Below are positions 1 to 12,695 of a stretch of DNA of 64,000 bases, piece by piece. The notes beneath the pieces are model-generated. The model made no database searches and was not told where the DNA came from. It saw nothing but the letters and a program-made list of their open reading frames with translations. Position 1 is the stretch's first letter. The number at the start of each line of letters is the position of its first letter. The DNA is from Plotosus lineatus (taxonomy: Eukaryota; Chordata; Actinopteri; Siluriformes; Plotosidae), in assembly GCA_024760905.1 (NCBI GenBank), contig CM045750.1:19406919-19470918 (forward strand), read 5' to 3'. A program made the translations under genes and the position numbers.

Positions 1-927
1 GACCCTAGCAGATTGGTACAGGTAATGGACAGATGGGTGGGATTGGGAGTTACTGGCAGACATGCTTGCCTTGGAGAGGTGACTTCGACCAGAGGACACT
101 ACAAACCCATACACAGATCAGAGAAATTTAGGATATCTTGTAAGAGCCAAATCGGGGATGGTGGGAATATTTCTACAGTATACTCGATTTAATTTTTATT
201 TTATTCTTTTGACCTAGTTCCAAGCACACTAAGGCATAAGCTCTGTTTCACATCCATTCAACCAGGAACACCAGCCATAGATCCCAGATTAATCCTGTCT
301 TCTTCCCTTCTTGTGTCATAAAACCATAGCCTGGAATTTCAAAGAAGTAATGAGAAATTCACTATTCATCATGCCCAGTAAACTGCACCCTTATATTAAA
401 CTTTATCACTTTAGAGGAGAAATAAAACCTGTTCTTTATTAGAATCAAAACAGATTGTTTAGTGAAATATCTCAAGATACATACAATTACTTTTTAAAGA
501 AACTGAGCAATATGTTGTAAGAGCAGCCCAATCGTTTTGGACAGGAACCAGTGGGATCTGTGGGTATATTTCAGATTCAATTAGGTGTACATTAAAATGA
601 AACAATATTGAAATTAGATTCAGTGCTAGAGTAGGAGTCATTAAAGAGTTGGATTGTGTGCCACTGCAGAGAGAAATTTGATCATCAGAGTCTTTCCCTA
701 ATTAATATTATGTGTTCAGGGAGCATCTGCACTGCCAGGGGAATTGAAGTTCGTGGAGGATTTTGAATTTCATTTCATCTTTTTGCAGTAACACTGTGTA
801 TTGGGGCTTTGTGAGAACACTCTGTGTGGTTTTGTGCAGCTGAGAGTTCAGGAAATCAAGGTGCAGATCTCATTTATGTTCAGAAATGTGAAGGTCACAA
901 CTGACACTAGAAACTTTGCACAACAGG

Positions 928-928
<1 letters not shown>
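1..928. other. Unassigned non-coding stretch
   Basis: AT-rich, apparently single-copy sequence. I see no repeat family, splice-framed exon or RNA gene. The short open frames (for example minus 459-641) have no recognisable motif. Confidence 0.4.
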
Positions 929-984
<56 letters not shown>

Positions 985-1008
985 CATTATTATTATTATT
1001 ATTATTAT

Positions 1009-1044
<36 letters not shown>

Positions 1045-1061
1045 TATTATCATCATTATTA

Positions 1062-1130
<69 letters not shown>

Positions 1131-1131
1131 C
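929..1131. repeat. Alternating (ATT)n/(AAT)n array
   Basis: The triplet array switches strand phase several times: ATT, then AAT from about 1010, then ATT, AAT again from about 1063, and ATT from about 1094. The blocks are reverse complements, so the array could fold on itself. Leucine, isoleucine and asparagine runs in overlapping frames come from this array. Confidence 0.9.
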
Positions 1132-1180
1132 ATTGCCTCCCAAATGTAAACTGGACATTTAAAATAACAAACCTTGCAAG

Positions 1181-1522
1181 GCAGCACGGTGACACAGTGA
1201 GTAACATGTCCGCCTTACAGCAAGAAGGTTCCGGGTTCAATTCCTAGCCTGGGTGTTTCTATGGGGAGTATGTATGTTCTCCCCGTGATTGTGTGGGTTC
1301 CCTCCGGGTACTCTGGTTTCCTCCCACAGTCCAAAACATGCAGAGTAGGTTAATTGGCTGTCATAAAACTCACCAGTAGGTATGAGTGGGGATGTTTGTG
1401 TGAGTGTTAGCCCTGTGATGGCCTGGTGACCTGCCCTCACCCAGAGTAGGCTGAGATGGGCGCCAGTCTCCTTGTGACCCTAATTAGGATTAAGCAGTTC
1501 AGAAAATGAATGAATGAACTAA
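1181..1522 (+). repeat. SINE-A copy, tail-1, near full length
   Basis: tRNA-like head with a degenerate A box (ACACAGTGAGTAAC) and a B-box-like GGTTCAATTCC, followed by the usual body (TGTTCTCCCCGTG, TCCTCCCACAGTCC). It ends in tail-1 (TAATTAGGATTAAGC) and ATGA repeats. tRNA-derived SINEs are short retroposons transcribed by RNA polymerase III. Confidence 0.85.
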
Positions 1523-1561
1523 CTTTGCAATGTATTATTTACCTGGGGTTGTTCTGGAGTA

Positions 1562-1767
1562 CAGTGGTACCTTGATTTACGAAATTACTCCATTCCAAGG
1601 GCAAGCTCATAAGTTAAAATCTTCATTCAATAAAACAAAAATTCCCATAGGAAATACTAGAAAACCAACTAATCCGTTCCAACTCCCTCCCAAACTCATA
1701 TAACCTAACACAAACACGTATATTTGACCTAATATATTAAAAATAAACATGGAATAACAATAAATAT

Positions 1768-1822
<55 letters not shown>

Positions 1823-2200
1823 ATGTACATTAACATTAATAATAAGTAATAATAAGTAATAATAAACAATAAGTCAACTAACCCTTCCATCATCGAGTGT
1901 GGCAAATATGTCATGTGGCAAAGATGCTTGGCGCTTGGGATGGGGGCATGAAATGTTTTTTTTTCTTCCTATAGGGGGCATCACAGAAAATATTTGAGAA
2001 GCACTGCACAGGGCGTTCTCGGAGCATGGAGAAATACATGCGGAAGAATATGAGGCTAATCGCCACGGAAAAGTCATTTCCCCAGCAGAGCTCGTAAATC
2101 AAAATTTTGCTCTTTGGATGGGGCTGATTTTTAGTGGGATCAAAGCTCGTATCATGGAAAATTTGTTACAAAAGACACTTATAAGTCAAGGTACCACTGT
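1562..2200. mobile_element. MITE-2 copy (Tigger/pogo-like TIR element)
   Basis: Starts CAGTGGTACCTTGATTTACG after a TA at 1560-1561. It ends with the inverted copy, reading CAGTGGTACCTTGACTTATA on the minus strand. The interior holds an (AAT)n array at about 1768-1820. The same family occurs in the opposite orientation at 44301-45314. There is no transposase frame, so it is non-autonomous. Assignment to pogo/Tigger rests only on the TIR style and TA target. Confidence 0.8.
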
Positions 2201-2203
2201 GCA

Positions 2204-2728
2204 TGTGGATGTCATAAAAACTTTTCCCTATCACAAAGTTTATACAGAACTGATCAATTTCTGAACCCACAAAATGGCTCAGAGCTGTAGGAATGGGTCC
2301 CATCCATCTGGCCGTCACGCTTCAGTTTCCGGACATTTACTTGCCAGGCGCTGAAGGTGGGGTTTTTAAACTTGATATGGTGGCTTAGTTCTATGAGTGC
2401 AAGGATAATTTGGTTTTTGAGTGACCTTGACCTTCTTTTCAAGGTCACAGAGGCAAAACTGTATACTTGGTTTTAGTAAATTTACTTTCCGTGCACTGAG
2501 GCTAGGGGTTTCAATTTGCTATGCTTGTCCTGTATTGGTATATTTTTGAAGCGGTCCTTTCGGTGAGAGCATCCATGTGGTGTATTTTCTTTAGTTGTCT
2601 GATCTAAATCTTTGACTCTTTGAAACATTACCCATTATGCTGAATCAAATTAAAGGTGTCATCCATTAATTTGCTGAACCAATTTATCCTAAAGGTGTTG
2701 CGGAAAACCTAAAGTCTATCATAGCTGA
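2204..2728. other. Unassigned non-coding stretch
   Basis: No family recognised. The region is AT-rich and its open frames are short and featureless. Confidence 0.35.
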
Positions 2729-2918
2729 TATTGGGTGAAGGAGGAAACCCTTATTAGTTTGTTAAACTATTGCTTGGCCCACACACAACCATTCACACTC
2801 ACACCTACAAAAAATTTGGAACAGCCTCATGAGCATGTCTTTGAACTTTAGTAGGAAACCATAACCCAAATAGAACCCATGGAAGCATGGGAGAACATGC
2901 GAAATCCACACAGCAAGG
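2729..2918 (-). repeat. SINE-A copy, left part, split by a solo LTR
   Basis: Antisense SINE-A body, recognised by the CACAACCATTCACACTCACACC segment and the GGGAGAACATGC(G)AA segment. The copy resumes at 3562 with the antisense head. The solo LTR at 2919-3561 therefore inserted into a pre-existing SINE. Confidence 0.7.
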
Positions 2919-3561
2919 TGTTATGGGTATGTAAATAGTAACACATGGTTTTGGGTCACAGCTGTTTTGCCTGCATAGTCTAATTGGGTCTGGAACTTTC
3001 CAGCATATTAGGGAAACTTCGAGATTGACCTAGTTGTGCATGCTCCCTGTGACAGGTCATTTGATTAGAACATTCAAGAAAAGGAACATTCCCGAACTTT
3101 AGAGAAGTATATAAGGACCCGTTGTCGACCAGCTTAGGGGAACCATCAAAGTCAAATCATCTAAGGTGGATAATCTAAGGCGAATCATCCAAAGGGGCAT
3201 CATTCAACGTGCATCGTCCAAGTTTCATCATTCAAAACTTCATTACCCAAGTCCATCATTCGCGTTTATCCACAGCCAACATGAAGATTATCATCATTCG
3301 TTTCTTTTGATAGACGGGATTCCATACTTTTCATCACCAGCGCGAGCGCCGTCTCTAAGTTTACCATACTGCAGCTGCTTGGTGACTATACTTATTTTGC
3401 GACCCTTGTTCTATTTGTATTTTGTTTAGGTCTAAGCTCTAAGCTATTATTTTGCCTTATTTTGTTAATCTTATTAAATTGTATTTATTGTATGTTGTGG
3501 TTTGTCTTGTTTTACTGGTTTCAAGGGGCACTTTTCCTATTCTAAATTTCCAGACGTAACA
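2919..3561. mobile_element. Solo LTR of an LTR retrotransposon
   Basis: About 643 bp bounded by TGTTA and TAACA, the classic TG...CA inverted ends, and flanked by a direct AAGG duplication (2915-2918 and 3562-3565). Inside are a TATA box (TATATAAGG, 3108-3116), an ATTAAA polyadenylation-type signal (3473-3478) and a GT-rich stretch just after it. This is the order expected for U3-R-U5 on the plus strand. No gag or pol lies next to it, so it is a recombined solo LTR. Two heat-shock-element-like blocks lie directly upstream of the TATA box. Confidence 0.75.
3068..3116 (+). promoter_or_regulatory. HSE-like repeats plus TATA box in the LTR
   Basis: GAAcaTTCaaGAA (3068-3080) and GAAcaTTCccGAA (3084-3096) each match the three-unit nGAAnnTTCnnGAAn arrangement bound by heat-shock factor trimers. 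A TATATAAGG follows 11 bp downstream. The match is seen directly; heat inducibility is inference. Confidence 0.5.
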
Positions 3562-3640
3562 AAGGTTTGACTCAAACCCAGCACATTCCTGCTGTGAGGA
3601 AAATGTGCTAACCGCTATGCCACAATGCTGCTCATTAAAG
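3562..3640 (-). repeat. SINE-A copy, head part after the LTR
   Basis: Antisense tRNA-like head (CTGCTGTGAGGAAAATGTGC, then TAACCGCTATGCC). It continues the copy interrupted at 2918. Confidence 0.7.
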
Positions 3641-3855
3641 GTGCCATAAAATCTAAGCCCGTGTGTACAATAGTATAGCAGAGAAAAGTTTGATACATGG
3701 AACTCAGATATGAAGCTCAAGCACTGCTGACTCTTCCTTCAAATTCATATCCTACATGTACAAAATAGGGTGGTAATAAAATTCCAAACAAAGAGGTTCC
3801 AGCCCAGTTGAATGTTCAGCAGAGGTTTTACCAATTCTGCAGGTATTATGAATAG

Positions 3856-4532
<677 letters not shown>

Positions 4533-4760
4533 ATCTTTCATTCATTTTCTGAACCGTTTAATCCTAATTAGTGTCGCGGGGAGACTGGTGCCCATTTCAT
4601 TGAGTGCAGAATACACTCTGGACAGCTCACCAGGCCAGCACAGGGCAGAAAAATCCTGATGGCTATGCATCTCTTGACAAGAATCAGCAATGGGTCTTTT
4701 TCATGCCTCTCACCACAGACGGTGAGAAACATGGCCGGCCTTGGAAAACCCAGCTACACT
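4533..4760 (-). repeat. SINE-B, antisense, tail-1 to mid body
   Basis: Reads tail-1 antisense (CCGTTTAATCCTAATTAG) and then the SINE-B body (AATCAGCAATGGGTCTTTTT, CATGCCTCTCACCACAGAC). The tRNA-like head is missing and a (GGT)n run follows. Confidence 0.75.
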
Positions 4761-4895
4761 AGTGGTGGTGGTGGTGGTGGGTGATGTTGGGGATTTTGAT
4801 CTTGCAAATGTTTAAATAATGATTAAATGAACACTCTCAGAAGCACTGACCTACATTTACAACTTAAATTCTAGTATTTGTTCAGAATCAGAAAA

Positions 4896-5309
4896 CAGTG
4901 GTACCTCACCTTACGAAAGACCCAACAAAGCAAAAATCCAAGTTACGAAACACATTTACCTAAAATTTCCATCTCTGGATACGAAAAAAAAAAATCATGT
5001 TACAAAACGCACCATCTCAAAATTCAAACAATGCGTAAGTTGATCTCCCATTGACTATCTTCCAACACCCCGCCCCGATGACCTCCCATTGGCTATTTTG
5101 GAGCTGCATCTCCATAATACCCATGATGCTTTTCATGTGCCTTCCACCTATTGTTCATCACGGAGTTCTAACACGTGTAAAGCACAGCATTACTGTTGTT
5201 TCGTGGGTTTTTCGAGTGTGTTTATTTCAACTTTATTTTTTTGGCTCGGGCTTTTAACCCTGCATAAACATTTGTAAGATTATAACTCTGCAAAGAAGAC
5301 ATGGTCAGT

Positions 5310-5366
<57 letters not shown>

Positions 5367-5663
5367 TGATTCCCAGTGAAAGTGATTCCCGGTGTGAGTG
5401 AAAAGAAGAAGCGGGCTCGTGACATGCAGTTGAATGATATCGCAAAGGGATGTGGCCAAACCCGTCTACCATCAGTACAATATTGAATCAGAAGGAGGCC
5501 TTAAAAGGTATACTTTTATAATTTTTAAAGGGTTTAGGGGTCATCTTGGGGACCTTGGAACCAATCAAGCCTTTTACTTGTAAAATGCTACTCAACTTAT
5601 GAAAAAATCAGGTTACGAAACCACTTCTGGAACGGATTAATTTTGTAAGGTGAGGTATGACTG
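4896..5663. mobile_element. MITE-1 copy (Tigger/pogo-like)
   Basis: Starts CAGTGGTACCTCACCTTACG and ends with the inverted counterpart (GTAAGGTGAGGTATGACTG), followed by TA. About 768 bp. A (CA)n array of about 50 bp sits at 5312-5363, next to a short lysine/arginine-rich coding-like segment (about 5395-5445). That segment is repeated in the copies at 16663 and, without the CA array, at 54293. Non-autonomous. Confidence 0.8.
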
Positions 5664-5737
5664 TACTTTGTTGATCATGGAGGAAATTGTATATATTATG
5701 TTAATTATATTAATTTACACCCAGAAGTCTCTTCTCT

Positions 5738-5790
5738 CCCTGTGACCCTAATTAGGATTAAGCGGTTCAGAAAATGGATGAATGATGACT
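5738..5790 (+). repeat. SINE tail-1 fragment
   Basis: Contains CTAATTAGGATTAAGCGGTT and ATGGATGAATGA: the last ~50 bp of a SINE-A or SINE-B. Confidence 0.8.
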
Positions 5791-6504
5791 CTATTCTCTT
5801 CACTATGTAATGCTTCTCTTGGCTGCGCTGTTTTCAGTACATGTATGTGGATGTTAGCCTTTTTTTGTTGTGTTTTGTTCTGTCCAATCAGATTTAGTCA
5901 GAATCAGCAGCACTAGCCAATGTCACTAACACTTTAAACTGTATTAGCAATGACGCTGTTTCTTTAACCAATCACATTTCAGGTTCACCTCACAGGGCCA
6001 GCTAGCAGGTGTACAATAACATTGTTAACAGTTTTTCAACCTCTGATTGGTTGACTGAGGAAAAAAACAAAAAAAAAAAACAAGGTGAATAGTCTGTAGC
6101 AATCTACACACGACACATTGAACTTAGAATTTAATGGGACTGTGTGGAGGACAGTTTGTGCGACTTCAGAAGACAAACCTCCAAGTCTTGTGTTTGAAAT
6201 GAGCTCGAGATGAGTTTAAATGGTTTTACACTTCCACACAAAAATACATTTCATTCAGTGGCTAAACCCTTTTGTTGAAATTAAAGTAAACTGAATGATA
6301 ATGGCCATAAAAACCTCATAAAATTTGCCCATTTTACACACAAAAGATGGAGGTTTAATTATTAAAATTTTTTTAGCATAATTTATGCATAAATGTTCTA
6401 GAGATTGGACATCGATTTACTGCAGCCTTCACAGGTGCACAAATAAAACAGCAATGAATTCAAGGATAGAATCCACATAGCTCTAATAACATGAGAAACA
6501 CCCA
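5791..6504. other. Unassigned stretch with a CCAAT-box cluster
   Basis: CCAATCA (about 5884), GCCAATG (about 5916), ACCAATCACA (about 5968) and the reverse TGATTGGTTG (about 6044) fall within about 170 bp. No TATA box or transcript evidence is visible. The rest is AT-rich and unassigned. Confidence 0.3.
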
Positions 6505-6735
6505 CCCCACCCTCCCTCCCCGCAGCTCCCTGGGTAGTCAAAGGTCAAAGACCATCCATGTTTCTCACTGTCTATAGTGAGAGATTCATGTAAAAGAACC
6601 ATTGTTGACTTTCGTCAAAAGTAGCTGCACAGCCGTTAGTGTGTTTCTGCCCTTAGATGGCCTGGTGAGCTGTCCTCCAGGGTGTACTCTGCCCTCGCCC
6701 AGAGTCGGCTGAGATGGGCATCAGCCTCCCCATAC
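6505..6735 (+). repeat. SINE-B copy without head, tail-1
   Basis: Body segments CATGTAAAAGAACCATTGTT and GCCCAGAGTCGGCTGAGATG identify the family. The tRNA-like head and the final ATGA repeats are missing. Confidence 0.75.
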
Positions 6736-6867
6736 ATCAACAAAACAGAAGGACTTATTTGTTCTTTCCAAAAGAGGCAAACAAATCAAATTCACAGAAT
6801 TTTGTCGGCACTCTTATTTTGAAATTATTACTATTAAATATAACTGCAATTGAGAGTTAATGGCCTT

Positions 6868-6962
6868 TTTCAAGTGCCCAACTTTGGTAGCTATTTAGGT
6901 TTGAACCCTCAAACTTCAGATCAGGAACCCAAAATCTTAACCACTGAGCCACCCCTGCCCAT
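6868..6962 (-). repeat. SINE-F fragment (third tRNA-like head)
   Basis: Read on the minus strand, it has an A-box-like TGGCTCAGTGGTTAAG and a B-box-like GGGTTCAAACC, then a TTGGGCACTTGAAAAAGGCC body. This matches a widespread fish tRNA-SINE type. Related fragments lie at 29528-29607 and 56848-56976. Confidence 0.6.
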
Positions 6963-7462
6963 CACTATATGCCTCTTCTAATTGAATAAACTGTGAGGTT
7001 TACTTTTATTAGGGGGAATGTTTCATTTTACATTCAACTAATGAGCACCATGGCATGGTAATGGCCTGCCTCCAGTTGACAAATGTGGGATGATCCTGTC
7101 CTTCTGTCCTTAGGAAAGAAAATATACTGCTGAGGAAATGTTGACGGTGCAGGAGTACATGCAACATATTCCTCTGAGTTCTCCCGAGTTACTGCTGTAA
7201 ATAAATAAGTGAATAATACTTTACTTAAATACCTTCTTCTGCAGCTTCTTGGGTTAATGTAATATAATTTATTGCATATAAATTTACATCTTCATATTGT
7301 ACATAATATTAGCTATTTTGTTGACTTGTTATTTATAACGTTTTTTTTATCTAATTCTTAAATATATAGGTTTTGGGAACAGACTTTCCTGAGCAGTTGT
7401 GTAACGTAGTACATGATGCCTATGTTCCTTGTTTGACCTTCAAGAATAATGAATCTTGGGTG

Positions 7463-7464
<2 letters not shown>
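6963..7464. other. Unassigned AT-rich stretch
   Basis: No repeat family or exon-like structure recognised. Confidence 0.35.

Positions 7465-7507
<43 letters not shown>
7465..7507. repeat. (TC)n microsatellite
   Basis: Pure TC dinucleotide array. Confidence 0.95.
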
Positions 7508-7511
<4 letters not shown>

Positions 7512-8065
7512 CTTGCTCTTTGGTTGACTCACTGAGTGGGCGAGAGGGCTAAACAATTAGAGCTCTAAGCCATGGTTGTAAAATAGCTGGTTGACAAGAT
7601 GGAGTGGGCAGCACTTTTGTCAGAGCAATCCCCACTGTGCACAACCAAGGTTGCTTTTCGTTTACAAGCTGTGTAAGCGTGAGCTTTGCAGCTCTGTTCT
7701 TTAATTGATTGTGGAGGTTTTTTGTTTTTGTTTTATTTATTTATTTACCCCCCCCCCCACCCCACGTGAGCCACTATTCAATCAGGTGGGTGCTGTGAGG
7801 CAGAAGCTGCTATCAAGGACAAACATCTGGTATTATTTCCCCAGGACAGCCCACCTACAAAGTGTCCTCTGGGTGGAGTATGTTCTCTCAGTTTCTCTTT
7901 CTTTCTTTGTCCTTCAGTCTTTACATATTTTACATTCTCTGTTAAAAATTTTAAAATGTGGAAGCTTTGCTTCTTATCTCTTCTTTTCCAATATGATATT
8001 AAACTGGCTCAGAAGGAAAGAAGGGCCTTTATTAATTAATAGAATAACTAAATTGCAATTTAAGG
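7508..8065. other. Unassigned stretch
   Basis: Contains a C-run near 7748-7760 and a 136-codon plus frame (7705-8115) that runs into the downstream SINE. It has no recognisable domain and is probably not a gene. Confidence 0.35.
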
Positions 8066-8066
8066 A

Positions 8067-8395
8067 ATGGCCCGGTGGTGTAGTGGTTAGCACTTCTGCC
8101 TCACAGCAAGAATGACCTGGGTACGAGTTCTGGGTTTGGATGTTTCTGCGTGAAGTTTATATGTTCTCCCTGTATCTGATTGTGATTCTTCTGGGTAGTC
8201 CGGTCTCCTCCCACAGTCCAAAAATGTTCCCATGAGGCCATTTGCTTGTTGCAAATTGTCCCTGCATATGAATGATTGTGTGTATTGGTTCTGTGATGGT
8301 CTGGCAAACTGTTCAGGGTGTGTTTGGCTTTTGCCAAGTGTCACCTGAGATAGGCTCCAACCTTCCTGCGATCCAACTAGAATTAAGCAAAATAA
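8067..8395 (+). repeat. SINE-A copy, full length but diverged
   Basis: Head GGTGGTGTAGTGGTTAGCAC, B-box-like GGGTACGAGTTC, body CCTCCCACAGTCC and a weak tail-1 (AACTAGAATTAAGC). Confidence 0.8.
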
Positions 8396-8483
8396 TGGTA
8401 CAAGATTAGGTCTGTAGTAATTATCATCTATGCATATTGAACAAATTGTCATTGCATATAAGAATTTTCACCAACATTTCAAA

Positions 8484-8850
8484 TGAAATCGAATATGCTG
8501 ACCATTTGTAATATTAAAATAAACTGCTTAATTGTAAAAGCCTCAGTTGCACCACCAAAAAAGGCTCTGAACCATCATGTATCCACAGAACCCCTGAACA
8601 TTTGCAATGGTATCTTGCATCAAAATGTGAGCAACAAATTATTTTCAGTTTTGCAAGTTGAGAGGTGTGGGATTGGCCCGTTGTCCAGTTCATCCCACAA
8701 ATGGACGATGACATTGAAATCTGTGGAATTAGGTGGCCAAGTCAACAACTTGAACTTTGCCATGTTCCTTAAACTATTATTGAACAGTTTGGCATTGTCT
8801 CACAATCATGCATCGTTTTGTTGGAATAGGCTGTTGCTATTAACTAGTAT
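8484..8850 (-). pseudogene. Tc1/mariner-type transposase C-terminal remnant
   Basis: Read on the minus strand, one frame contains WPPNSTDFNVIVHLWDELDN (about 8680-8740). It corresponds to the WPxxSPDLNPIExLWxEL segment carrying the last catalytic acidic position of IS630/Tc1/mariner DDE transposases. Upstream in the gene are degenerate CDNAKLFNNSL-like residues matching the preceding DNAxxH region. Frameshifts and stops break the frame, and no terminal repeats were found. Inactive fragment. Confidence 0.6.
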
Positions 8851-8996
8851 GATGAAGGGATAAGGTGTGTTAGTATTCCAGGTCTCTTCTCTAAGAAATA
8901 GATGCTGTGTGCTCTATAACAAAAACTGAAGAAACAAAGCAAATAAATAAATAAATAAAAACATCTAGATTGTTAGCTGCATCAAGTTTAAAAGTC

Positions 8997-9933
8997 GGTA
9001 CCAGCAGTGAAAAAAATGAAAGTCATCCATTTATGATGAGCTTCAAGAGCTACGAAACAAGAATTATTTAATTCTACAAGCATTTAATGTCATTTCTGAG
9101 TAATTTCTAAACCCTAGTTCTACATTATAGAGTTTCAGGCCTCTCACATAAAAGCCAATTAAAATTCATTTTATTTTCAAATTCTGGTAGCACCAAATTG
9201 GCAAAAATGGCATTTTAAGATGCCCCTATTTTCAAAATTAGACATCTGCAAAGCCCCTCTATGCTATTTTCAATAATATTGAAATGGGGTACAAGAAACC
9301 ACACTAATTTTTGATGGTGATGGATTGTCAGTTTTGAAGTTATTGTACCTCAAAAATCCCTCAAACCGCAGTTTATGGTGTGGAAAAAAAATGACCAAAA
9401 ATGATCAAAATGACCAATTGAAAATCCATTCAAATTTAACCAAGCAATTCAATACCCTGATACTTTTGTTTCCAAGGTAACGGTACCTGCTTAATTAATT
9501 GGAACCATTAGTTTTTCGGCTATTTGTTATGGATTGGGGTTTAAAGGGTGTCAGACCAGTGAAATTTGACAAAAATGCTGAAAACAATCAAATTTTAAAA
9601 AATGCACAGAACTTCAACCAACCATGGTGGTCGTGGACAATACCTTGCAACTGGGTTGCAATACATTTCAGATCGCATCAAAACAAAGGCGTTCTAATCA
9701 AGGTTGGTGAAAAATCAACACGAGCTCTGTCTAAAATTGAAATATTATTTTTCTCCGAACATGGCTGAAATTGGTACCATTGAAACAGAAATGAAATGAC
9801 TGGTTGTAATACAATTAAATTTATTCAACATAATTTGGTTGACAGGACTGCATTTGCAGGTCGAACTTTGACTATTTTCAGCCGTCAAGCTCTGTCACAA
9901 TTCCTGAATGTATCATGTGTCACTGCTGGTACC
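8997..9933. mobile_element. Possible element bounded by 14-bp inverted repeats
   Basis: GGTACCAGCAGTGA at 8997-9010 and its exact reverse complement at 9920-9933 enclose about 937 bp of AT-rich sequence with no transposase. Internal GGTACC sites recur (about 9483, 9772). No target duplication is obvious, so this may be chance. Confidence 0.3.
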
Positions 9934-10006
9934 CACTAAAAGCCATGGTCTGTCATTGTTAATGGAGTTAATGTCAATATCTTTGGCAAAGATAAAACAC
10001 AACAAC

Positions 10007-10008
<2 letters not shown>

Positions 10009-10091
<83 letters not shown>
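10009..10091. repeat. (CA)n microsatellite
   Basis: Nearly pure CA array. The histidine/threonine and cysteine/valine frames over it are artefacts. Confidence 0.95.
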
Positions 10092-10162
10092 GAATATATC
10101 AAATAATTTGAACCAAAATGTTGATATGTTTTCTTGTAATGAATTGAAAAATGAATGGAGAT

Positions 10163-10507
10163 GGGCAGCACGTTGTGGCAGTGGTTAGCACGTCCGCCTC
10201 ACAACAAAAAGCCCTGGACTTGATTTCCGAGCTCAGGACATTTTAATGTGGAGTCTGTTCTTCCAATCCTTGCTGGGTTTCCTTTGAGTACTATGGTGTC
10301 CTCCCACAGTCCTTAAACAAGCACAATAGGCTAATTAGGTTTTCCAAATTGCCCCTAAGTGTGAGAGTGTGAGATAGCCTGGCAAGCCACCCGTGGTGTA
10401 CACTTCCCTCACGCATAGTCGGCTGAGATGAGCACCAGCCTCCCTGTGACCCAATTTAGGATTAACCACCTTATAAAATTAATTAATTAATTAATTAATT
10501 AATTAAT
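10163..10507 (+). repeat. SINE-A copy, full length
   Basis: Head GTGGTTAGCACGTCCGCCTC, body CCTCCCACAGTCC, tail-1 (TTTAGGATTAACC) and a 3' (AATT)n-type tail. Confidence 0.8.
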
Positions 10508-11447
<940 letters not shown>

Positions 11448-11470
11448 GCAACCAAAACCATCAACATCCA

Positions 11471-11827
11471 TAAAGTAGGATCACACACCCGCTGATGGAA
11501 ACATGCATGTATATGTCTATACAATATCAATAAATACATATTCAATGCTATAAATGCTTATAATAACAATTAAACATCAAAAAATAATACATAAGATGTA
11601 AATAAAATATAAATACACACTTACAGATGGTATTGCATGAGAAGAAGACAATACACATACATATGAACTCGTTTGTGCACACACAGATGCAACAATGTAA
11701 GTAGTTTTGATGGGAGATTGATGGGAGAGTTTGTTTAGAATTTTTTTTTTTTTTTTGCATAATTGGCCTTGTTTGTATAGCATTTTCCTTAATTTTTTCC
11801 CCCATTCTTTCTTAATTTCCTTATTTT

Positions 11828-11905
<78 letters not shown>

Positions 11906-11966
11906 ATATAAAATGCGATGCACTGAAGCCACAGGAACTGTAGCGTGAAGTAGGGAGATCACTGTG
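11471..11966 (+). mobile_element. MITE-3 copy, left end lost
   Basis: Contains the MITE-3 interior (TATCAATAAATACATATTC, GCATAATTGGCCTTG, GCGATGCACTGAAGCCACAG) and the right end GTAGGGAGATCACTGTG followed by TA. The left terminal repeat is replaced by the (TA)n array. A second (TA)n block lies at about 11832-11899. Confidence 0.75.
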
Positions 11967-12072
11967 TACATAGTAACATACATTGCACTAACCGTGTGTT
12001 ATCCTTTGGAGCGTTTTGCAAGTTTCCTTGCACTGATAGCAAAGTTATTATTCTGTGACTGCAAATTCATAT

Positions 12073-12432
12073 GAGGGCAGCATGGTGGTTTAGCGTCTCA
12101 ACCTCAAAGTAATAGGTTCCTGGGTTTAAGTCCCCGACTCAAGCATTTCTGTGTAGGTTCTCCCAATGCTTATGTGGGTTTTCTCAAAACATTCCAGGTT
12201 CCTCCCAGTCCAAAGAGATGCACTAAATGTGACCCTTGTGAATGTGCAAAATCTCAATTCTGAAATGCCTCTAGCTATAGGTGTGCATGTGTATGGTTGT
12301 ATGTGTTGGCCCTGAGATGGTCTAGCAGGATCTTTAGGGTGTAGGCCTTTGCCGAATGTTGGCTGAGATACTCTCCAGCCTCCCCGTAAGCCTAATAGGA
12401 TTTAGCGGCTTGGGAAATGAGTGAGAGTGACT
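12073..12432 (+). repeat. SINE-A copy, diverged
   Basis: Shows CAGCATGGTGGTTTAGCGTC, B-box-like GGGTTTAAGTCC and a late-body segment TTGGCCCTGAGATGGTCTAG, ending in a degraded tail-1 (TAATAGGATTTAGCGGC). Confidence 0.7.
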
Positions 12433-12620
12433 GACTTCATATGGATACTGTAGCTATAAGAGGGCCCTGTTACATCGCACTGATCCTCTTTCTTATTCCC
12501 ATCTCATTGGAGGAGTTGAGGAAGCGTAATTCAAATGCTAAGTATAGCTCTTTAATTCTTTTTTCTTGCTAATTTGGTTATTGTTATGTGTGCCCCAGAA
12601 AGGCATTGTGCACTGACATA

Positions 12621-12622
12621 CA

Positions 12623-12692
<70 letters not shown>
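12621..12692. repeat. (CA)n microsatellite
   Basis: Nearly pure CA array. Confidence 0.95.

Positions 12693-12695
<3 letters not shown>

Noticed and set aside
8101..8452. 121- and 78-codon minus frames
   Set aside because: They are antisense reads of the SINE-A copy at 8067-8395.
9908..10171. Open frames with long His-Thr or Cys-Val repeats, also at 5222, 12538, 36000, 42536, 44341, 59944 and 61384
   Set aside because: They are translations of (CA)n/(GT)n arrays; the flanking residues carry no domain.
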